The translations under genes were made by a program, and so were the position numbers. 64,000 nucleotides of DNA from a bacterium (GTDB lineage: Bacteria > Cyanobacteriota > Vampirovibrionia > Obscuribacterales > Obscuribacteraceae): the NCBI GenBank assembly GCA_018062085.1, contig JAGOSY010000008.1, positions 1-64,000 of the forward strand, read 5' to 3'. The first letter of the stretch is position 1. The number at the start of each line of letters is the position of its first letter. Under the pieces are notes generated by a model that did not search any database, was not told where the DNA came from, and was given only the letters and a program-made list of their open reading frames with translations. Positions 27,212-36,423 of the stretch are shown one piece after another.

Positions 27212-27234
27212 CTGCTTAAAAGCTTACCTGCGAT

Positions 27235-28512
27235 TTAAGGGGCGATGGCGTTGACAACGATTTGTACGAACCCGAGCATCAAACCAATTAGGCCACCGAA
27301 CAATTCTAAGACCTTCAATTCTTGACTGCAAATTCTTTTGACCAGAGCTTCTAGTTGTTGAGCGGTGAATAAATCTATCTTTGTGGCAATCAGGTTATAC
27401 ATACCCAATGCTGGGATTGCCTTCTCTAGAAGTTCTCCAAGTTCGCGTTTGAGATATGAATGGGTGAATTGAGATAGGTCGTTTTTGGCGCGCTCTAGCC
27501 AGACTTCTGGAATTGACTCAGGATTAAAGCGTACAATTGATTGGCGCACGGCGCTCATGGCTTCGCCTTCGACTTTTCTCACAGACAGCAAAATGTCTGC
27601 TTTGTGTTCGACCAAGAAAGATTCAACAAAGGAGACCATATTGGCCTTGAACTTAGCAATGCTCTGCAGCGGCATCGAACTAAGGTCGAAGTTGGCAATT
27701 TGGATAGCTAATTGATCTCTGATACCAAAACGCTTTGTTAAGTCCGCTATTAGCTTCTCTGATTCATCGGGCTCTTTCTCTAAGTAGTTGCGGCATTCAT
27801 AGCAAACTCTCTTAACTCCGATTATTTTTGCCAGGATTTTATAAGGGGTGCTGGCGTGAGCATTAATTGACTCGTCAAGTGAACTAATGTTCTGTGGGCT
27901 AAGCAGTGTGATCAAGGATGAACGTACTTTGGCTGGTGTGAGAAAGGCCTCTAGTATGCGGGCGGCAAATTCATTGGCTTGGTCTAGAGAGATGCGCGCT
28001 GTCAATACAACTTGATCGAAGACCTTTTCAGTGATTGCCGCGACTTTGCTGTCTTTACCATGCTCTAGTGATTCAATGGTCGAGCGAACGAAATGCTCCA
28101 TAAGAGTTGGGCTCAACTCAGCAATGTCTGAGGCCAGTCGGTGCAATTTTGTGGTGTCTCTGAACTCTTTTAGGACAGAATCAACAAACAAGCCAATGGC
28201 TAAGTGAATGTTTGCTTCGGTCAAAAGAAGCTCGACTTGCACCTTAATATCTTTTGGTGTGAGTAAAGTTTCAGTTATTGTGCCAGCAACGGCCTGTGCT
28301 AGTTTCGCCCGCCGTTTAGGAAAGATGCCCGGTGTCAGAGGGAGCTGGATTTTTGTGAATGGTATGTACCAGGCTTCGTAGGGTCTAAAAAGAGCTGCTA
28401 CGGCCATCCATGTAGCTAGGTAGCCATGAGCAAAATAGAGAAACGGAGGCATGATAACTTTCCAGAAAGTTGCATGCTGCGAGGCAAATAGAGACGCCCA
28501 ATGAAATTCCAT
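27235..28512 (-). CDS. DUF445 family membrane protein
   Basis: A 425-residue protein. The N-terminal hydrophobic segment and the signature AALFRPYEAWYIPF...LTPGIFPKRRAKLAQAVAG are those of DUF445 proteins, which have terminal transmembrane helices around a long helical central part. The C-terminal hydrophobic segment (LFGGLIGLMLGFVQIVVNAI) completes this layout. Function of the family is unknown; an envelope role is likely. It is 23 bases upstream of the kinase gene on the same strand, so they may be co-transcribed. Confidence 0.88.
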   Translation of the reverse strand: MEFHWASLFASQHATFWKVIMPPFLYFAHGYLATWMAVAALFRPYEAWYIPFTKIQLPLTPGIFPKRRAKLAQAVAGTITETLLTPKDIKVQVELLLTEANIHLAIGLFVDSVLKEFRDTTKLHRLASDIAELSPTLMEHFVRSTIESLEHGKDSKVAAITEKVFDQVVLTARISLDQANEFAARILEAFLTPAKVRSSLITLLSPQNISSLDESINAHASTPYKILAKIIGVKRVCYECRNYLEKEPDESEKLIADLTKRFGIRDQLAIQIANFDLSSMPLQSIAKFKANMVSFVESFLVEHKADILLSVRKVEGEAMSAVRQSIVRFNPESIPEVWLERAKNDLSQFTHSYLKRELGELLEKAIPALGMYNLIATKIDLFTAQQLEALVKRICSQELKVLELFGGLIGLMLGFVQIVVNAIAP

Positions 28513-28590
28513 GTTGTGGTTTTTTGCCTTTCCTGATGCCTTTGTGCTGCCTTAAGATTAAAAGCTTAGATAGGAGTTATTTTAAGCGCT

Positions 28591-28618
28591 CTGATAACTC
28601 CTTGACCTCTCATATAAT
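28591..28618 (+). promoter_or_regulatory. Probable sigma70-type promoter of the TPR gene
   Basis: TATAAT at 28613-28618 with CTGATA 16 bases upstream at 28591-28596. It would start transcription about 30 bases before the TTG start of the following gene. The -10 is perfect; the -35 is moderate. Confidence 0.5.
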
Positions 28619-28653
28619 GACTTGTTGTTTTCTTTCTCGCTAGCGGTTCACCA

Positions 28654-29673
28654 TTGCTTCAATTCAAAATCATTACCACAGACTCAAATTGTCATCTCAA
28701 AACTGCTAAAAATGTCAGCCTTGGTGGGCATTTGACTGCTCTTTCTGCTGCTTTTGCCCTGCTCTTTTCAGTGGCACATCATGAAGCTTGGGCTTCTCCG
28801 CTATCTGGTTTGAACAATCTTGCCAGCTTCAAGTCACCAAAGGCTGATAGCGAGCAGGTGATGAAACAAGTTTATCAACTCGAGAAAACCGACACCTTGA
28901 CAGGGCTAACCCAAGCGACGCGACTTTTGGAAGGCTTGATAGGCAAACGACGTGATATAGCCGAAGCTCACCTTGAACTGGGTCGTATCCAGAATAGGCT
29001 TGGCAACCAAGACCAAGCGATCATGTCTTTGATGGAAGCCTTGACACTTTTGAGTGACAATCCAGTTAAGGGGCTTGAGGCGCGCGAAACCATTGGCGCT
29101 ATCTACATGAAACGCGGCAATTATGATGAGGCTGGTGGCCAGTTCAAAAAGATAGTTGAAGCAACGCCTGACAATGTCTCTGCCCGTGGCAATCTTGGCA
29201 TCTGCCTCGAGCAGATCGGCTTTGTTGACTTGGCAATTGATGAGTTTAAGAAGGTCCTTGCGATAGAACCTAACAATTTTGTCTCTCTCTACAATCTTGG
29301 TCTAGCAAAGTCGCTTAAAGGTGATTACAGTCAGGCTGCTGCCTATTTTGAAAAGGCAATGACTAAGAATCAGCGAGAGCCGCAGGTGGCGATGGCAGTG
29401 TTGGGACTTGCTTCTTGTTATGAGGCCAAGCAGCAGTATGCCGAAGCAAAGCTGATGATTGATAAGGTTATTTCGTTAGATGCGCGCAATCATTATGCCT
29501 ATTTGGCCAAAGCTAGGGTTTATGAGGCCCTCAAAGAGCCCGGTAAGGCAATTGAATGTATCCGTAAGGCCATGCAAATTGCCCCTAACGACAACAATTG
29601 CAGAGCCGCCATGAGTGAGCTGTTGATCAAAAGTATGCCGAATACTGCTAGTTTAGACAGGCTATCTCATTAG
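28654..29673 (+). CDS. TPR-repeat protein, probably exported
   Basis: A 339-residue protein. The frame is closed by a stop 34 bases before the TTG at 28654 and has no ATG near its beginning; the TTG has AGCGG about nine bases upstream, so it is taken as start. A hydrophobic stretch at ~25-45 (LTALSAAFALLFSVAHHEAW) looks like a signal sequence. At least six TPR units follow, for example AHLELGRIQNRLGNQDQAIM, ARGNLGICLEQIGFVDLAID and SLYNLGLAKSLKGDYSQAAA. TPRs mediate protein-protein contacts. It is followed by a second TPR gene on the same strand. Confidence 0.85.
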   Translation: MLQFKIITTDSNCHLKTAKNVSLGGHLTALSAAFALLFSVAHHEAWASPLSGLNNLASFKSPKADSEQVMKQVYQLEKTDTLTGLTQATRLLEGLIGKRRDIAEAHLELGRIQNRLGNQDQAIMSLMEALTLLSDNPVKGLEARETIGAIYMKRGNYDEAGGQFKKIVEATPDNVSARGNLGICLEQIGFVDLAIDEFKKVLAIEPNNFVSLYNLGLAKSLKGDYSQAAAYFEKAMTKNQREPQVAMAVLGLASCYEAKQQYAEAKLMIDKVISLDARNHYAYLAKARVYEALKEPGKAIECIRKAMQIAPNDNNCRAAMSELLIKSMPNTASLDRLSH

Positions 29674-29731
29674 TGAGTGGTTCGAGAGTTTGTTGATATT
29701 GAAGAGAAGTTGTGAATTTTAAGTGAGGTAT

Positions 29732-30571
29732 ATGAAAATGCGGGTTGTATCTGATTTGTCGCTGAAGGCGGTCGCTACTGGTCTGGCCTGCGCCAGCCTT
29801 ATGGGCCTGGCATTACCTGGCTTCTGTGATGATAAAGACGCTGAAGACATCAAGAGTGCTATCTTCAGATATCAGGCTGCTGCTGAGCAGAATCCAAGCA
29901 ACCCGGTTAACCATGTCAAATTGGGCAAGGCCTACTTGATGAGTGGTGACACTGACAAAGCAATCGAATCTTTTAAAGCTGCAGTTAAGCTCAATAGTGA
30001 AGACCCCGAAGTCTACATGGGTTTGGCTCGATGCTATGGACGCAAAAATGATCTGCAGCAAGCTTGTGACAGTATCAAAGAAGCTGTGCGTTTGGCCCCG
30101 ACTAAGGCGCAATACCACTTGAAATATGCTCAGTTGCTTTCTCGCAACGAGAAGAAGCTCGACCAGGCCCTGCAAGAATTCAAACAAGCAATCAAACTAG
30201 ATGGCAAAGATGCAGCGGCTCACCGCGATTATGGTGCTGCACTTGGCCTGAAAGGCGATTTCCCCGGGCAAATTGCTGAAGAAAAAATTGCACTTACCTT
30301 GGCTCCTGACAGTGCCGATGCCCATTTCTACATGGGTTCAGCCTATGCTGCCTCGAACAAAGGTAGTGAAGCATTGCCATACTTGCAGCGCTGCGTAGAG
30401 CTAGATAAGAAAAATGCTGATGCCTACCGCTTACTGGCAGCAATCATGGCTTCAAACCACAAATTCAAAGAAGCTATCGACTATGCTCAGTCTGCAGTCA
30501 ATATCCATCCTGACAATAAGGCATATGCTGCCACCCTTGAAAAAATAAAGTTGGCCTCGAAAGCTAAGTAA
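29732..30571 (+). CDS. Exported TPR-repeat protein
   Basis: A 279-residue protein if started at the ATG at 29732 (GTGAGG just ahead); the ATG at 29738 is equally possible. The first ~33 residues are a signal peptide (LKAVATGLACASLMGLALPG, then FCDD). The rest is a regular array of about seven TPRs, for example HVKLGKAYLMSGDTDKAIE, VYMGLARCYGRKNDLQQAC and AHFYMGSAYAASNKGSEALP. Periplasmic scaffold, partner unknown. It is 58 bases downstream of the other TPR gene, so probably one transcription unit. Confidence 0.87.
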   Translation: MKMRVVSDLSLKAVATGLACASLMGLALPGFCDDKDAEDIKSAIFRYQAAAEQNPSNPVNHVKLGKAYLMSGDTDKAIESFKAAVKLNSEDPEVYMGLARCYGRKNDLQQACDSIKEAVRLAPTKAQYHLKYAQLLSRNEKKLDQALQEFKQAIKLDGKDAAAHRDYGAALGLKGDFPGQIAEEKIALTLAPDSADAHFYMGSAYAASNKGSEALPYLQRCVELDKKNADAYRLLAAIMASNHKFKEAIDYAQSAVNIHPDNKAYAATLEKIKLASKAK

Positions 30572-30982
30572 TGTTGCTTTCATAGTGCCATTTTAAAATT
30601 TTATTTTGGACATATTTGCCAGTAAAGACATTATTGGGGTAGTTGTAAAGGCAGCGATCGCACCTGTTGGCAACCAGCTCTGCCCCTACTTGGATGCCGT
30701 TAGGGTATGTGAAAAGGTTAACTACACGTAGATGTGTAGCAACTTGCAAATACACTAGATAGGCTCTAACATAAGTTAAGCTAAGGTAGCAGTAACGTAC
30801 TGCGAAAATAGGTGCCTCAACCGGCCCTTCATCGCTGTGTCTTACTAACTGTCTCAACTGGCGCATTAGGTGAGTGATGGTCCTCGGTAAAGAGGTTTAG
30901 TCGCTCGATTTAGTTAGAGTCTGTTAAAAAGTGTTTTCTGATTAGCCAATTTGTCGTATTAGTTTGAAGAGGTCTAAAGGCT
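30572..30982. other. Intergenic region upstream of ftsZ
   Basis: 411 bases without a convincing gene. An inverted repeat CTACAC (30722-30727)/GTGTAG (30734-30739) could be an operator or small hairpin. The ftsZ promoter should lie here, but I cannot single one out. A 100-codon minus-strand frame covers part of it and is judged spurious. Confidence 0.45.
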
Positions 30983-32158
30983 GTGCTTGAGCGAGCTAAA
31001 ATTGATGAGAAAGCTGCCAAAAGCTTCGAAATGAAGGCCAGCATTAAAGTTGTTGGTGTTGGTGGTGCCGGCTCCAATGCTGTTAATCGGATGATTGCAG
31101 CAGGCTTGAATGGAGTGGAATTCTGGTCTTGTAACACAGATGCTCAGGCTCTCGATTTGGCCGCGGCCAAAAATCGTTTGCAGATAGGCTCTAAGCTCAC
31201 CCGCGGCCTTGGTGCTGGTGGCAACCCTAGCATCGGTCAGAAAGCAGCAGAAGAAAGCCGCGAAGAGATTGCTCAGGCCCTCCAAGGTGCTGATATGGTA
31301 TTCATCGCAGCTGGCATGGGTGGTGGTACCGGCACTGGTGCGGCTCCTATCGTCGCTGAAGTTGCGAAAGAAATGGGTGCACTTACCGTTGGTGTTGTTT
31401 CGAGACCTTTTCTTTTTGAAGGGAAGCGTCGCAGCAATCAAGCTGAAAACGGCATTAATGAAATTCGTTCTCGCGTTGACACTTTGATTGTCATTCCTAA
31501 CCAACGCTTACTTGAGGTTGTAGACCATAGAGCATCGATGCAAGAAGCCTTTGTCGAAGCCGATAAAGTGTTGATGCAAGGTGTGCAAGGTATATCCGAT
31601 ATCATTACTGTGCCTGGTTTGATCAACGTTGACTTTGCCGACGTTAAGGCCGTCATGCAAACTGCGGGCTCTGCTCTCATGGGTGTTGGTCGCGCAACGG
31701 GTGAAGGTAGAGCTGTGGAAGCTGCTCGCAACGCTATTAACAGCCCATTACTTGAGACAACTATCGACGGCGCGTCTGGTGTCATATTCAATGTCACTGG
31801 CGGCCCAGACTTGACGCTGCATGAAGTTCAAGAAGCAGCAAACGTTATCTACTCAGCTGTCTCAGACGAAGCCAACATTATATTTGGTGCTGTTCTCGAC
31901 GATCGCCTCCATGGCGAAGTGTTGATTACTGTTATTGCTACTGGTTTTGACATGCTTGTTCAGTCTCAGCCAAAAGCAAGACCAACTCAAGCTAGTGCTC
32001 CTAATCAGCAACATCAGCGTGTTGAACAGCAAGCTCGACCAGCTCAGCCGGTGCAACAACAGCAAGCTCAACAGAGCCAAAGTAATGAGCTGAAGAAAAT
32101 GGCTAGTGATATTCTTGATATTCCTGAATTTCTTAAGCAACGCAACCCTAGCAAATAG
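30983..32158 (+). CDS. ftsZ: Cell division protein FtsZ
   Basis: A 391-residue tubulin-like GTPase that polymerises at the division site. Features are [16 protein letters not shown], the tubulin signature [25 protein letters not shown] (synergy loop region), a Gln-rich linker (~335-370) and the C-terminal peptide DIPEFLKQR that binds FtsA/ZipA/SepF-type tethers. The start is GTG 30983 with AGAGG ten bases ahead. An insertion [17 protein letters not shown] is typical for bacterial FtsZ. It stands alone, not in a murein gene cluster, and is followed by a strong terminator. Confidence 0.98.
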   Translation: MLERAKIDEKAAKSFEMKASIKVVGVGGAGSNAVNRMIAAGLNGVEFWSCNTDAQALDLAAAKNRLQIGSKLTRGLGAGGNPSIGQKAAEESREEIAQALQGADMVFIAAGMGGGTGTGAAPIVAEVAKEMGALTVGVVSRPFLFEGKRRSNQAENGINEIRSRVDTLIVIPNQRLLEVVDHRASMQEAFVEADKVLMQGVQGISDIITVPGLINVDFADVKAVMQTAGSALMGVGRATGEGRAVEAARNAINSPLLETTIDGASGVIFNVTGGPDLTLHEVQEAANVIYSAVSDEANIIFGAVLDDRLHGEVLITVIATGFDMLVQSQPKARPTQASAPNQQHQRVEQQARPAQPVQQQQAQQSQSNELKKMASDILDIPEFLKQRNPSK

Positions 32159-32187
32159 GTTGGTAATAGCCTAGTAATAGTATATGT

Positions 32188-32223
32188 AAGAAGGGCTCAA
32201 GCGCAATGCTTGGGCCCTTCTTC
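32188..32223 (+). terminator. Rho-independent terminator of ftsZ
   Basis: AAGAAGGGCTCAAGC (32188-32202) pairs with GCTTGGGCCCTTCTT (one G-U) around loop GCAAT. The T-tract after the stem is short. Confidence 0.85.
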
Positions 32224-32242
32224 TGATTTGGTTTATTGATAG

Positions 32243-33214
32243 CTATATGAAATTGAGCTGCACTTGAAAGTCAGGTGCTTGATCCACTGATGTCGGTCTG
32301 GCTCGCCAGAGATAGACTAGTGCTTGGGCCGGGAGTGCTTTTAATGATAGCTGGTGAAGACCTTCAATGTACGGGCTCATATTATTGCAACCGCCATTGT
32401 AGCCGCAGGAGCCGCCACAGTGAATGTATTGAGCAATTTCAATTGGTCTGTCATTGGTTTTATTGATATTTTGCGAATAGCGTGGTGAGACAGCAGCATA
32501 GTTAAAGCCAAAGTCTCGAGCGTTGTATGCCACCACATCAAATGGCGCGCTACCAAGTTGCAGCGGCAAGTCTACGATCTTGGCACTTGCTTGTATAAAG
32601 CTTGTGACGTTGTAAGTTATTTCTTCTCTAGATTCGCGAGGATATACTACAGCCTGACTCGGTGCACATTCTAGAGGCAGGCCACTGAGTGCGAAGTCTT
32701 CTTTGCTAGGATACTTGCTGTTATCGTATTGGTAGCCCGATAAAACCATGTTGGCGCAAACAAGCATAAAGGGGTTATTGATAAACCGAGACTCTTCTGA
32801 AAGGCCATCGATGCTCCGGCTTCCTGAGTCGTGGAATACTTGGCCATCTAAGCCCCACCAAGGCTTACCATCTTCTATCTGGCTAAAAATTGCTGGCATG
32901 GGTGTGTATTGATAGAGCAGCAGCTCTGAGTGTTGATTGGCAAAACTCTTTCTAAGGTTCTCAATTTCAAGGCGAGAGTGAAAATCATATTCGCTTGGAG
33001 GATTGATGCTCAAGTTGAGCGGGGTTTGAACTTTTGCTTGCGCTCCTAGCGACAGTCTGTTTGAGCTGATTTGTTGTGTTTTACCTGGTTTTACTATGGC
33101 TAAAAATACCATTGCCATAAATACTGCAAGAATGCCGTATTTGACTGCTTTTTTTCCCTTGAGCGCTCTTAAATATTCTTCTAAAAGTGCTTGATTTAAA
33201 ATTCGGTTGGCCAT
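32243..33214 (-). CDS. Single-pass membrane protein with large extracytoplasmic domain, unknown
   Basis: The ATG at 33214 gives 323 residues (MANRILNQALLEEYL...); an upstream in-frame start at 33268 would overlap the divergent mtnA. A basic stretch and one transmembrane helix near residues 25-45 (KYGILAVFMAMVFLAIV) place the bulk outside. The outer domain has a Cys/Gly cluster near its C-terminal quarter (HCGGSCGYNGGCNNMSPY) that could form disulphides or bind metal. Family not recognised. Its 3' end faces the ftsZ terminator. Confidence 0.7.
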   Translation of the reverse strand: MANRILNQALLEEYLRALKGKKAVKYGILAVFMAMVFLAIVKPGKTQQISSNRLSLGAQAKVQTPLNLSINPPSEYDFHSRLEIENLRKSFANQHSELLLYQYTPMPAIFSQIEDGKPWWGLDGQVFHDSGSRSIDGLSEESRFINNPFMLVCANMVLSGYQYDNSKYPSKEDFALSGLPLECAPSQAVVYPRESREEITYNVTSFIQASAKIVDLPLQLGSAPFDVVAYNARDFGFNYAAVSPRYSQNINKTNDRPIEIAQYIHCGGSCGYNGGCNNMSPYIEGLHQLSLKALPAQALVYLWRARPTSVDQAPDFQVQLNFI

Positions 33215-33255
33215 GTCTCTATAATTTACGTGTCTAGCTAAGCAAGGTCTATTAT

Positions 33256-34365
33256 ATGTCTGCTTCACTCGCTAAGTCTTTTCAGCCAGGTATTTTGCCT
33301 ATTAAAATTGAAGATGGTCGACTGCTATTGGTAGATCAACGTCTGCTACCGCAAGAACTTTGCTATTTTGATGCCACTGCTCATGACGATATGGTCTTTG
33401 CTATCAAAGATATGGTTGTTCGCGGGGCACCGTCTATTGGCGTGGCCGCGGCCTTTGGTTTAGCATTTGTTGCTCAGCGTCTAGCTCTTCGTGTAGACGA
33501 GCAAAATCACTTAAATCAGCTAGATCAGCTAGCTTTTTTGAATGAATTCAATAAAGCCAAAGACGAACTTAACCAAACCAGGCCAACTGCTGTCAACTTG
33601 CGCTGGGCAACTGAACGCATGGCCAAGGTTCTGGAGGCTGCAATCAGCCGAGACCGATCTTGCTCTTGTGCAGAGGCTGCCAGCCAAGTTTATAGTGAGG
33701 CAGAAACAATACTTAGTGAGCACCTTAGTGCCAATCTAGCAATTAGTCAGTATGGATCTGAATTGGTGCAGCATGGTGCCCGCATAATTACTCATTGCAA
33801 TGCTGGTGGTCTCGCTGCCTGTGGCTATGGAACTGCTCTTGGTGTCATACGTGCTGCTCATTTTGCTGCTAAGGATATTTCAGTATATGTTGATGAAACG
33901 AGGCCTCGTAATCAGGGTGCTAAGTTGACCATGTGGGAGCTTGCTCAAGATCGAGTACCCACTACTTTGATTTGTGACTCTATGTCGGGATATTTAATGA
34001 GTAAGGGCCTAGTTGATATGGTCATTACTGGTGCTGATCGAATTGCTCGAAACGGAGATAGTGCTAACAAGATTGGTACATATAATCTAGCTGTTCTCGC
34101 GCGTTATCACGAAATTCCTTTTTATATCGCCGCTCCCCTTTCTACTTTTGATCGAAATCTCCCAGACGGAAAAAATATTCCGATAGAAGAGCGGGAGCAG
34201 AGTGAAGTTCTCACCACCAATGGTGCGCTAACCACGGTGCCTGGAGCCCAGGCTTTTAACCCTGGATTCGATGTCACTCCTGCTCAGCTCATTGCTGGCA
34301 TTATTACTGAAGCTGGTGTTCTTCGATCTGATTTTGGTGTGAGCATTGGCAAAGCATTGCTATAG
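33256..34365 (+). CDS. mtnA: Methylthioribose-1-phosphate isomerase
   Basis: A 369-residue enzyme converting 5-methylthioribose-1-phosphate to methylthioribulose-1-phosphate in methionine salvage, which recycles the methylthioadenosine released by polyamine synthesis. Motifs are RGAPSIGVAAAFGLA, THCNAGGLAACGYGTALGVI (catalytic Cys), VDETRPRNQGAKLTMWEL and ITGADRIARNGDSANKIGTY (catalytic Asp). The length is slightly above the usual ~350. Other salvage genes are not in this window, but a spermidine-synthase-like gene is. Confidence 0.97.
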   Translation: MSASLAKSFQPGILPIKIEDGRLLLVDQRLLPQELCYFDATAHDDMVFAIKDMVVRGAPSIGVAAAFGLAFVAQRLALRVDEQNHLNQLDQLAFLNEFNKAKDELNQTRPTAVNLRWATERMAKVLEAAISRDRSCSCAEAASQVYSEAETILSEHLSANLAISQYGSELVQHGARIITHCNAGGLAACGYGTALGVIRAAHFAAKDISVYVDETRPRNQGAKLTMWELAQDRVPTTLICDSMSGYLMSKGLVDMVITGADRIARNGDSANKIGTYNLAVLARYHEIPFYIAAPLSTFDRNLPDGKNIPIEEREQSEVLTTNGALTTVPGAQAFNPGFDVTPAQLIAGIITEAGVLRSDFGVSIGKALL

Positions 34366-34373
34366 AAAAGAGT

Positions 34374-34883
34374 TTAGCGAAACAACAAGTATTCAATGGC
34401 GTAGCTGACAGCAAAGATAGCGCTAAGAGTGGCTGATCCAGCGAATCTATACTGCACTGGCAGTTTGGTTTGAATGATTAAATTGCCGACCACTGAGATT
34501 GGCAAGTTAGTGATAAAAGATTTGAGCCCAACTACCAGGCAATTTAAAATCACTGCAAGAGCACCACTAAAGTCAGTGCCTAGTTGGAAGTGATGAGTGG
34601 CAAGATAAATGAAAAAGACATGGCGGGCAATCCAGAGCGGATTGAAATAGAGCATCGCACCAATTGTCCGACCAATCCACGTGAGAGGTCTGCCAGCGAT
34701 GCAAATACTGTCAAGCATTCTGAACCAAGCTGGTATTTCAAAGCGGTATAGCAGCCCGCCCACGAGTGTCATGACCAATATGCGCTCCGGCTCAAATTTG
34801 CCGAGCAACACTTGTCCAACCAGATCGCCAAGGGGGTAGAGCAGCCAGCCTACGAGTAAATTGATTGTTTTTTCTGATTTCAA
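34374..34883 (-). CDS. Polytopic membrane protein, unknown
   Basis: Hydrophobic protein with about five membrane segments (LLVGWLLYPLGDLVGQVLLG, ILVMTLVGGLLYRF, FFIYLATHHF, LAVILNCLVVGLKSFI and a C-terminal one). I place the start at TTG 34883, seven bases after AAAAGG, giving 169 residues. An upstream in-frame GTG at 34946 would leave only 35 bases to the divergent gene and would overlap that gene's promoter. The 3' end is 8 bases from the convergent mtnA. No family assigned. Confidence 0.65.
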   Translation of the reverse strand: MKSEKTINLLVGWLLYPLGDLVGQVLLGKFEPERILVMTLVGGLLYRFEIPAWFRMLDSICIAGRPLTWIGRTIGAMLYFNPLWIARHVFFIYLATHHFQLGTDFSGALAVILNCLVVGLKSFITNLPISVVGNLIIQTKLPVQYRFAGSATLSAIFAVSYAIEYLLFR

Positions 34884-34903
34884 AAAGAAACCTTTTGTAT
34901 GTT

Positions 34904-34930
34904 TTGCGTACTTTAGCGATCTGATATAAA
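34904..34930 (+). promoter_or_regulatory. Probable promoter of the secreted HMA-domain gene
   Basis: Extended -10 TGATATAAA (TATAAA at 34925-34930) with TTGCGT 15 bases upstream (34904-34909). Expected transcription start near 34937, 45 bases before the ATG with a GGAGGG ribosome binding site. Confidence 0.45.
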
Positions 34931-34981
34931 GTGTAGTATCTCGCACATCGACTTAGTCTGAATTTTTTGGAGGGAGTGACA

Positions 34982-35440
34982 ATGACAAACTTGCGCAAAT
35001 TTTTCATCTCGGCACTTCTTTTTTCAGCTTTTCTGAATTTATCATTGTGCTGGGCTAGCCAAGCTGCGCCTGCTGTTTCAGCTAATGCCAAAGTTAAAAC
35101 GTCAACTAAAGTTGTTAAATCTGCGGCCAAGCAGCAGAATCTACGCCGCTTTGACTTTCGTCTGGAGGGCGTGAGCTGTGGCCGTTGCATTGTCAATATT
35201 CGCACAGCTCTGCGCCAGACTAAAGGGGTAAATCGCTGCGAGGTGGCTCTGCGTAAGCCCTTCGGTGGTGTTGTTGTCTATGATTCTAGCCTTACTAATG
35301 TAGAGAAGCTAACCAAAATAATTATCACCGCCGACCCTAAAACGGCTGTGATAGTCCAAGAGCCAGTTGACGACACTATTGAAAAAGTACCGGTTGTATT
35401 GATTCCCAAATATACTTCGCTGCGAAAACCAGCCGGTTGA
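34982..35440 (+). CDS. Exported heavy-metal-associated (HMA) domain protein
   Basis: Starts at ATG 34982, preceded by GGAGGGAGTGACA, giving 152 residues. Residues 1-26 are a signal peptide (FFISALLFSAFLNLSLCWAS). After a Lys/Ala-rich spacer, residues ~55-115 form an HMA ferredoxin-like domain: RRFDFRLEGVSCGRCIVNIR, with the C-x-x-C metal site (SCGRC), then ALRQTKGVNRCEVALRKPFG. Such domains bind Cu+ or other soft metals, but a periplasmic, stand-alone copy is unusual. An extra Cys (NRCEV) follows. C-terminal 30 residues are Pro/Val-rich. Confidence 0.82.
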   Translation: MTNLRKFFISALLFSAFLNLSLCWASQAAPAVSANAKVKTSTKVVKSAAKQQNLRRFDFRLEGVSCGRCIVNIRTALRQTKGVNRCEVALRKPFGGVVVYDSSLTNVEKLTKIIITADPKTAVIVQEPVDDTIEKVPVVLIPKYTSLRKPAG

Positions 35441-35475
35441 AAATAGCTGGTTAAGTATGGGATGTATCAGGAATG

Positions 35476-35907
35476 CTAAGGGAGCGGGGCAATCACATCG
35501 GCTACAACTGGCTCCGTGGCTTCTGCTGAGAAGACCATAGATGATGGTCCGAAGGGAATCGGTACAGGGAAGTTACAGGTAACTCTCGTGACTACTAAAA
35601 CTTGGGCCGAACCTGCTGGGTATTGTAAGGTCCTGCTCTGGAAGAGACAAATTTTAGAACCGCCACCGCTGGCTTGAAACTGGGTGACGACATCGTCTAC
35701 TGCGGGTAAAGCCAGTGCATAACTCGCGTAATTAGAAGCAGCTCTAGCGCAATGTTTCGCTAGTGCATCATTTTGTGTTTGGCAGATAACAATTGATGCA
35801 ACGTCTAATAAAAACAATGCAATTGTGACAATGAAAATACAGCCAACAACAGTCTCGATCAGACTGCTGCCGTGTTTTCCTCTTCTTTTAGTAGTAACTG
35901 TTATCAA
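35476..35907 (-). CDS. TadE-like pseudopilin (downstream of pair)
   Basis: A 143-residue protein with a basic N-terminus (TKRRGKHGSSLIETVVGCIF) followed by one transmembrane helix and an outer domain. The G-S-S-L-I-E motif directly before the hydrophobic helix matches TadE/TadF pseudopilins (G.s.vE), including the conserved Glu five residues after the cleavage Gly. TadE proteins are minor components of Flp/Tad pili. No other Tad genes are in the window. It follows a similar gene by 36 bases. Confidence 0.72.
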   Translation of the reverse strand: MITVTTKRRGKHGSSLIETVVGCIFIVTIALFLLDVASIVICQTQNDALAKHCARAASNYASYALALPAVDDVVTQFQASGGGSKICLFQSRTLQYPAGSAQVLVVTRVTCNFPVPIPFGPSSMVFSAEATEPVVADVIAPLP

Positions 35908-35943
35908 TTTGCCTCATCTCCCAAGTGCAAGTCAGGTTTTGTC

Positions 35944-36423
35944 CTAATTTTCATTAGTTTCTTCCATTGGTCGATTATCTACATATCTGAAGGTAATTGG
36001 TCTTGTTAAGCCATCTATGTTCAAGGCTGCCATAAATGGCAATCCTCCGAGAGACAGAAATGGTTTGATTTGTACTTGGGTCTCAACTTGCATGAACTGC
36101 ATTGGCTTACCGGTCTCGCGGTCAACTGCAGTGCCAAAATTGACAGGTGTGCCGGCGTTTTGCACTACTACCGCACCAGTGAAGGCGGCTAGACCGCTGC
36201 CCTCCCAGGCCGTTTTCATGGCATTTGCTGCGGGAACATAGTCTGCTGTTTTTACTGTTGCGCACGCTTTAGCTGTCATCTGATTGAGATACCAGCCAGC
36301 GCAATACCCTATGCTTAGATACAGCAAGTCGATCATCGGAAAGAGGATAACGAGAAAAAGAATTAGCAGTGCAGGGGCTAGTTCTGCGATTTGGCCACCA
36401 GTACTTTTTCTTCTGACCTTCAT
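35944..36423 (-). CDS. TadE-like pseudopilin (upstream of pair)
   Basis: Start at ATG 36423 (MKVRRKSTGGQIAELAPALL), 159 residues; a start at 36453 would add ten residues. Basic N-terminus, G-G-Q-I-A-E before a hydrophobic helix (LAPALLILFLVILFPMIDLL), then an outer domain with short beta-like stretches. This is the TadE/TadG layout. It forms an operon with the pseudopilin gene that follows. Confidence 0.68.
   Translation of the reverse strand: MKVRRKSTGGQIAELAPALLILFLVILFPMIDLLYLSIGYCAGWYLNQMTAKACATVKTADYVPAANAMKTAWEGSGLAAFTGAVVVQNAGTPVNFGTAVDRETGKPMQFMQVETQVQIKPFLSLGGLPFMAALNIDGLTRPITFRYVDNRPMEETNEN

Noticed and set aside
30564..30866. 100-codon minus-strand frame upstream of ftsZ
   Set aside because: Overlaps the end of the TPR gene, has no ribosome binding site, odd composition and no resemblance to any family; the region is better read as the ftsZ promoter and leader.
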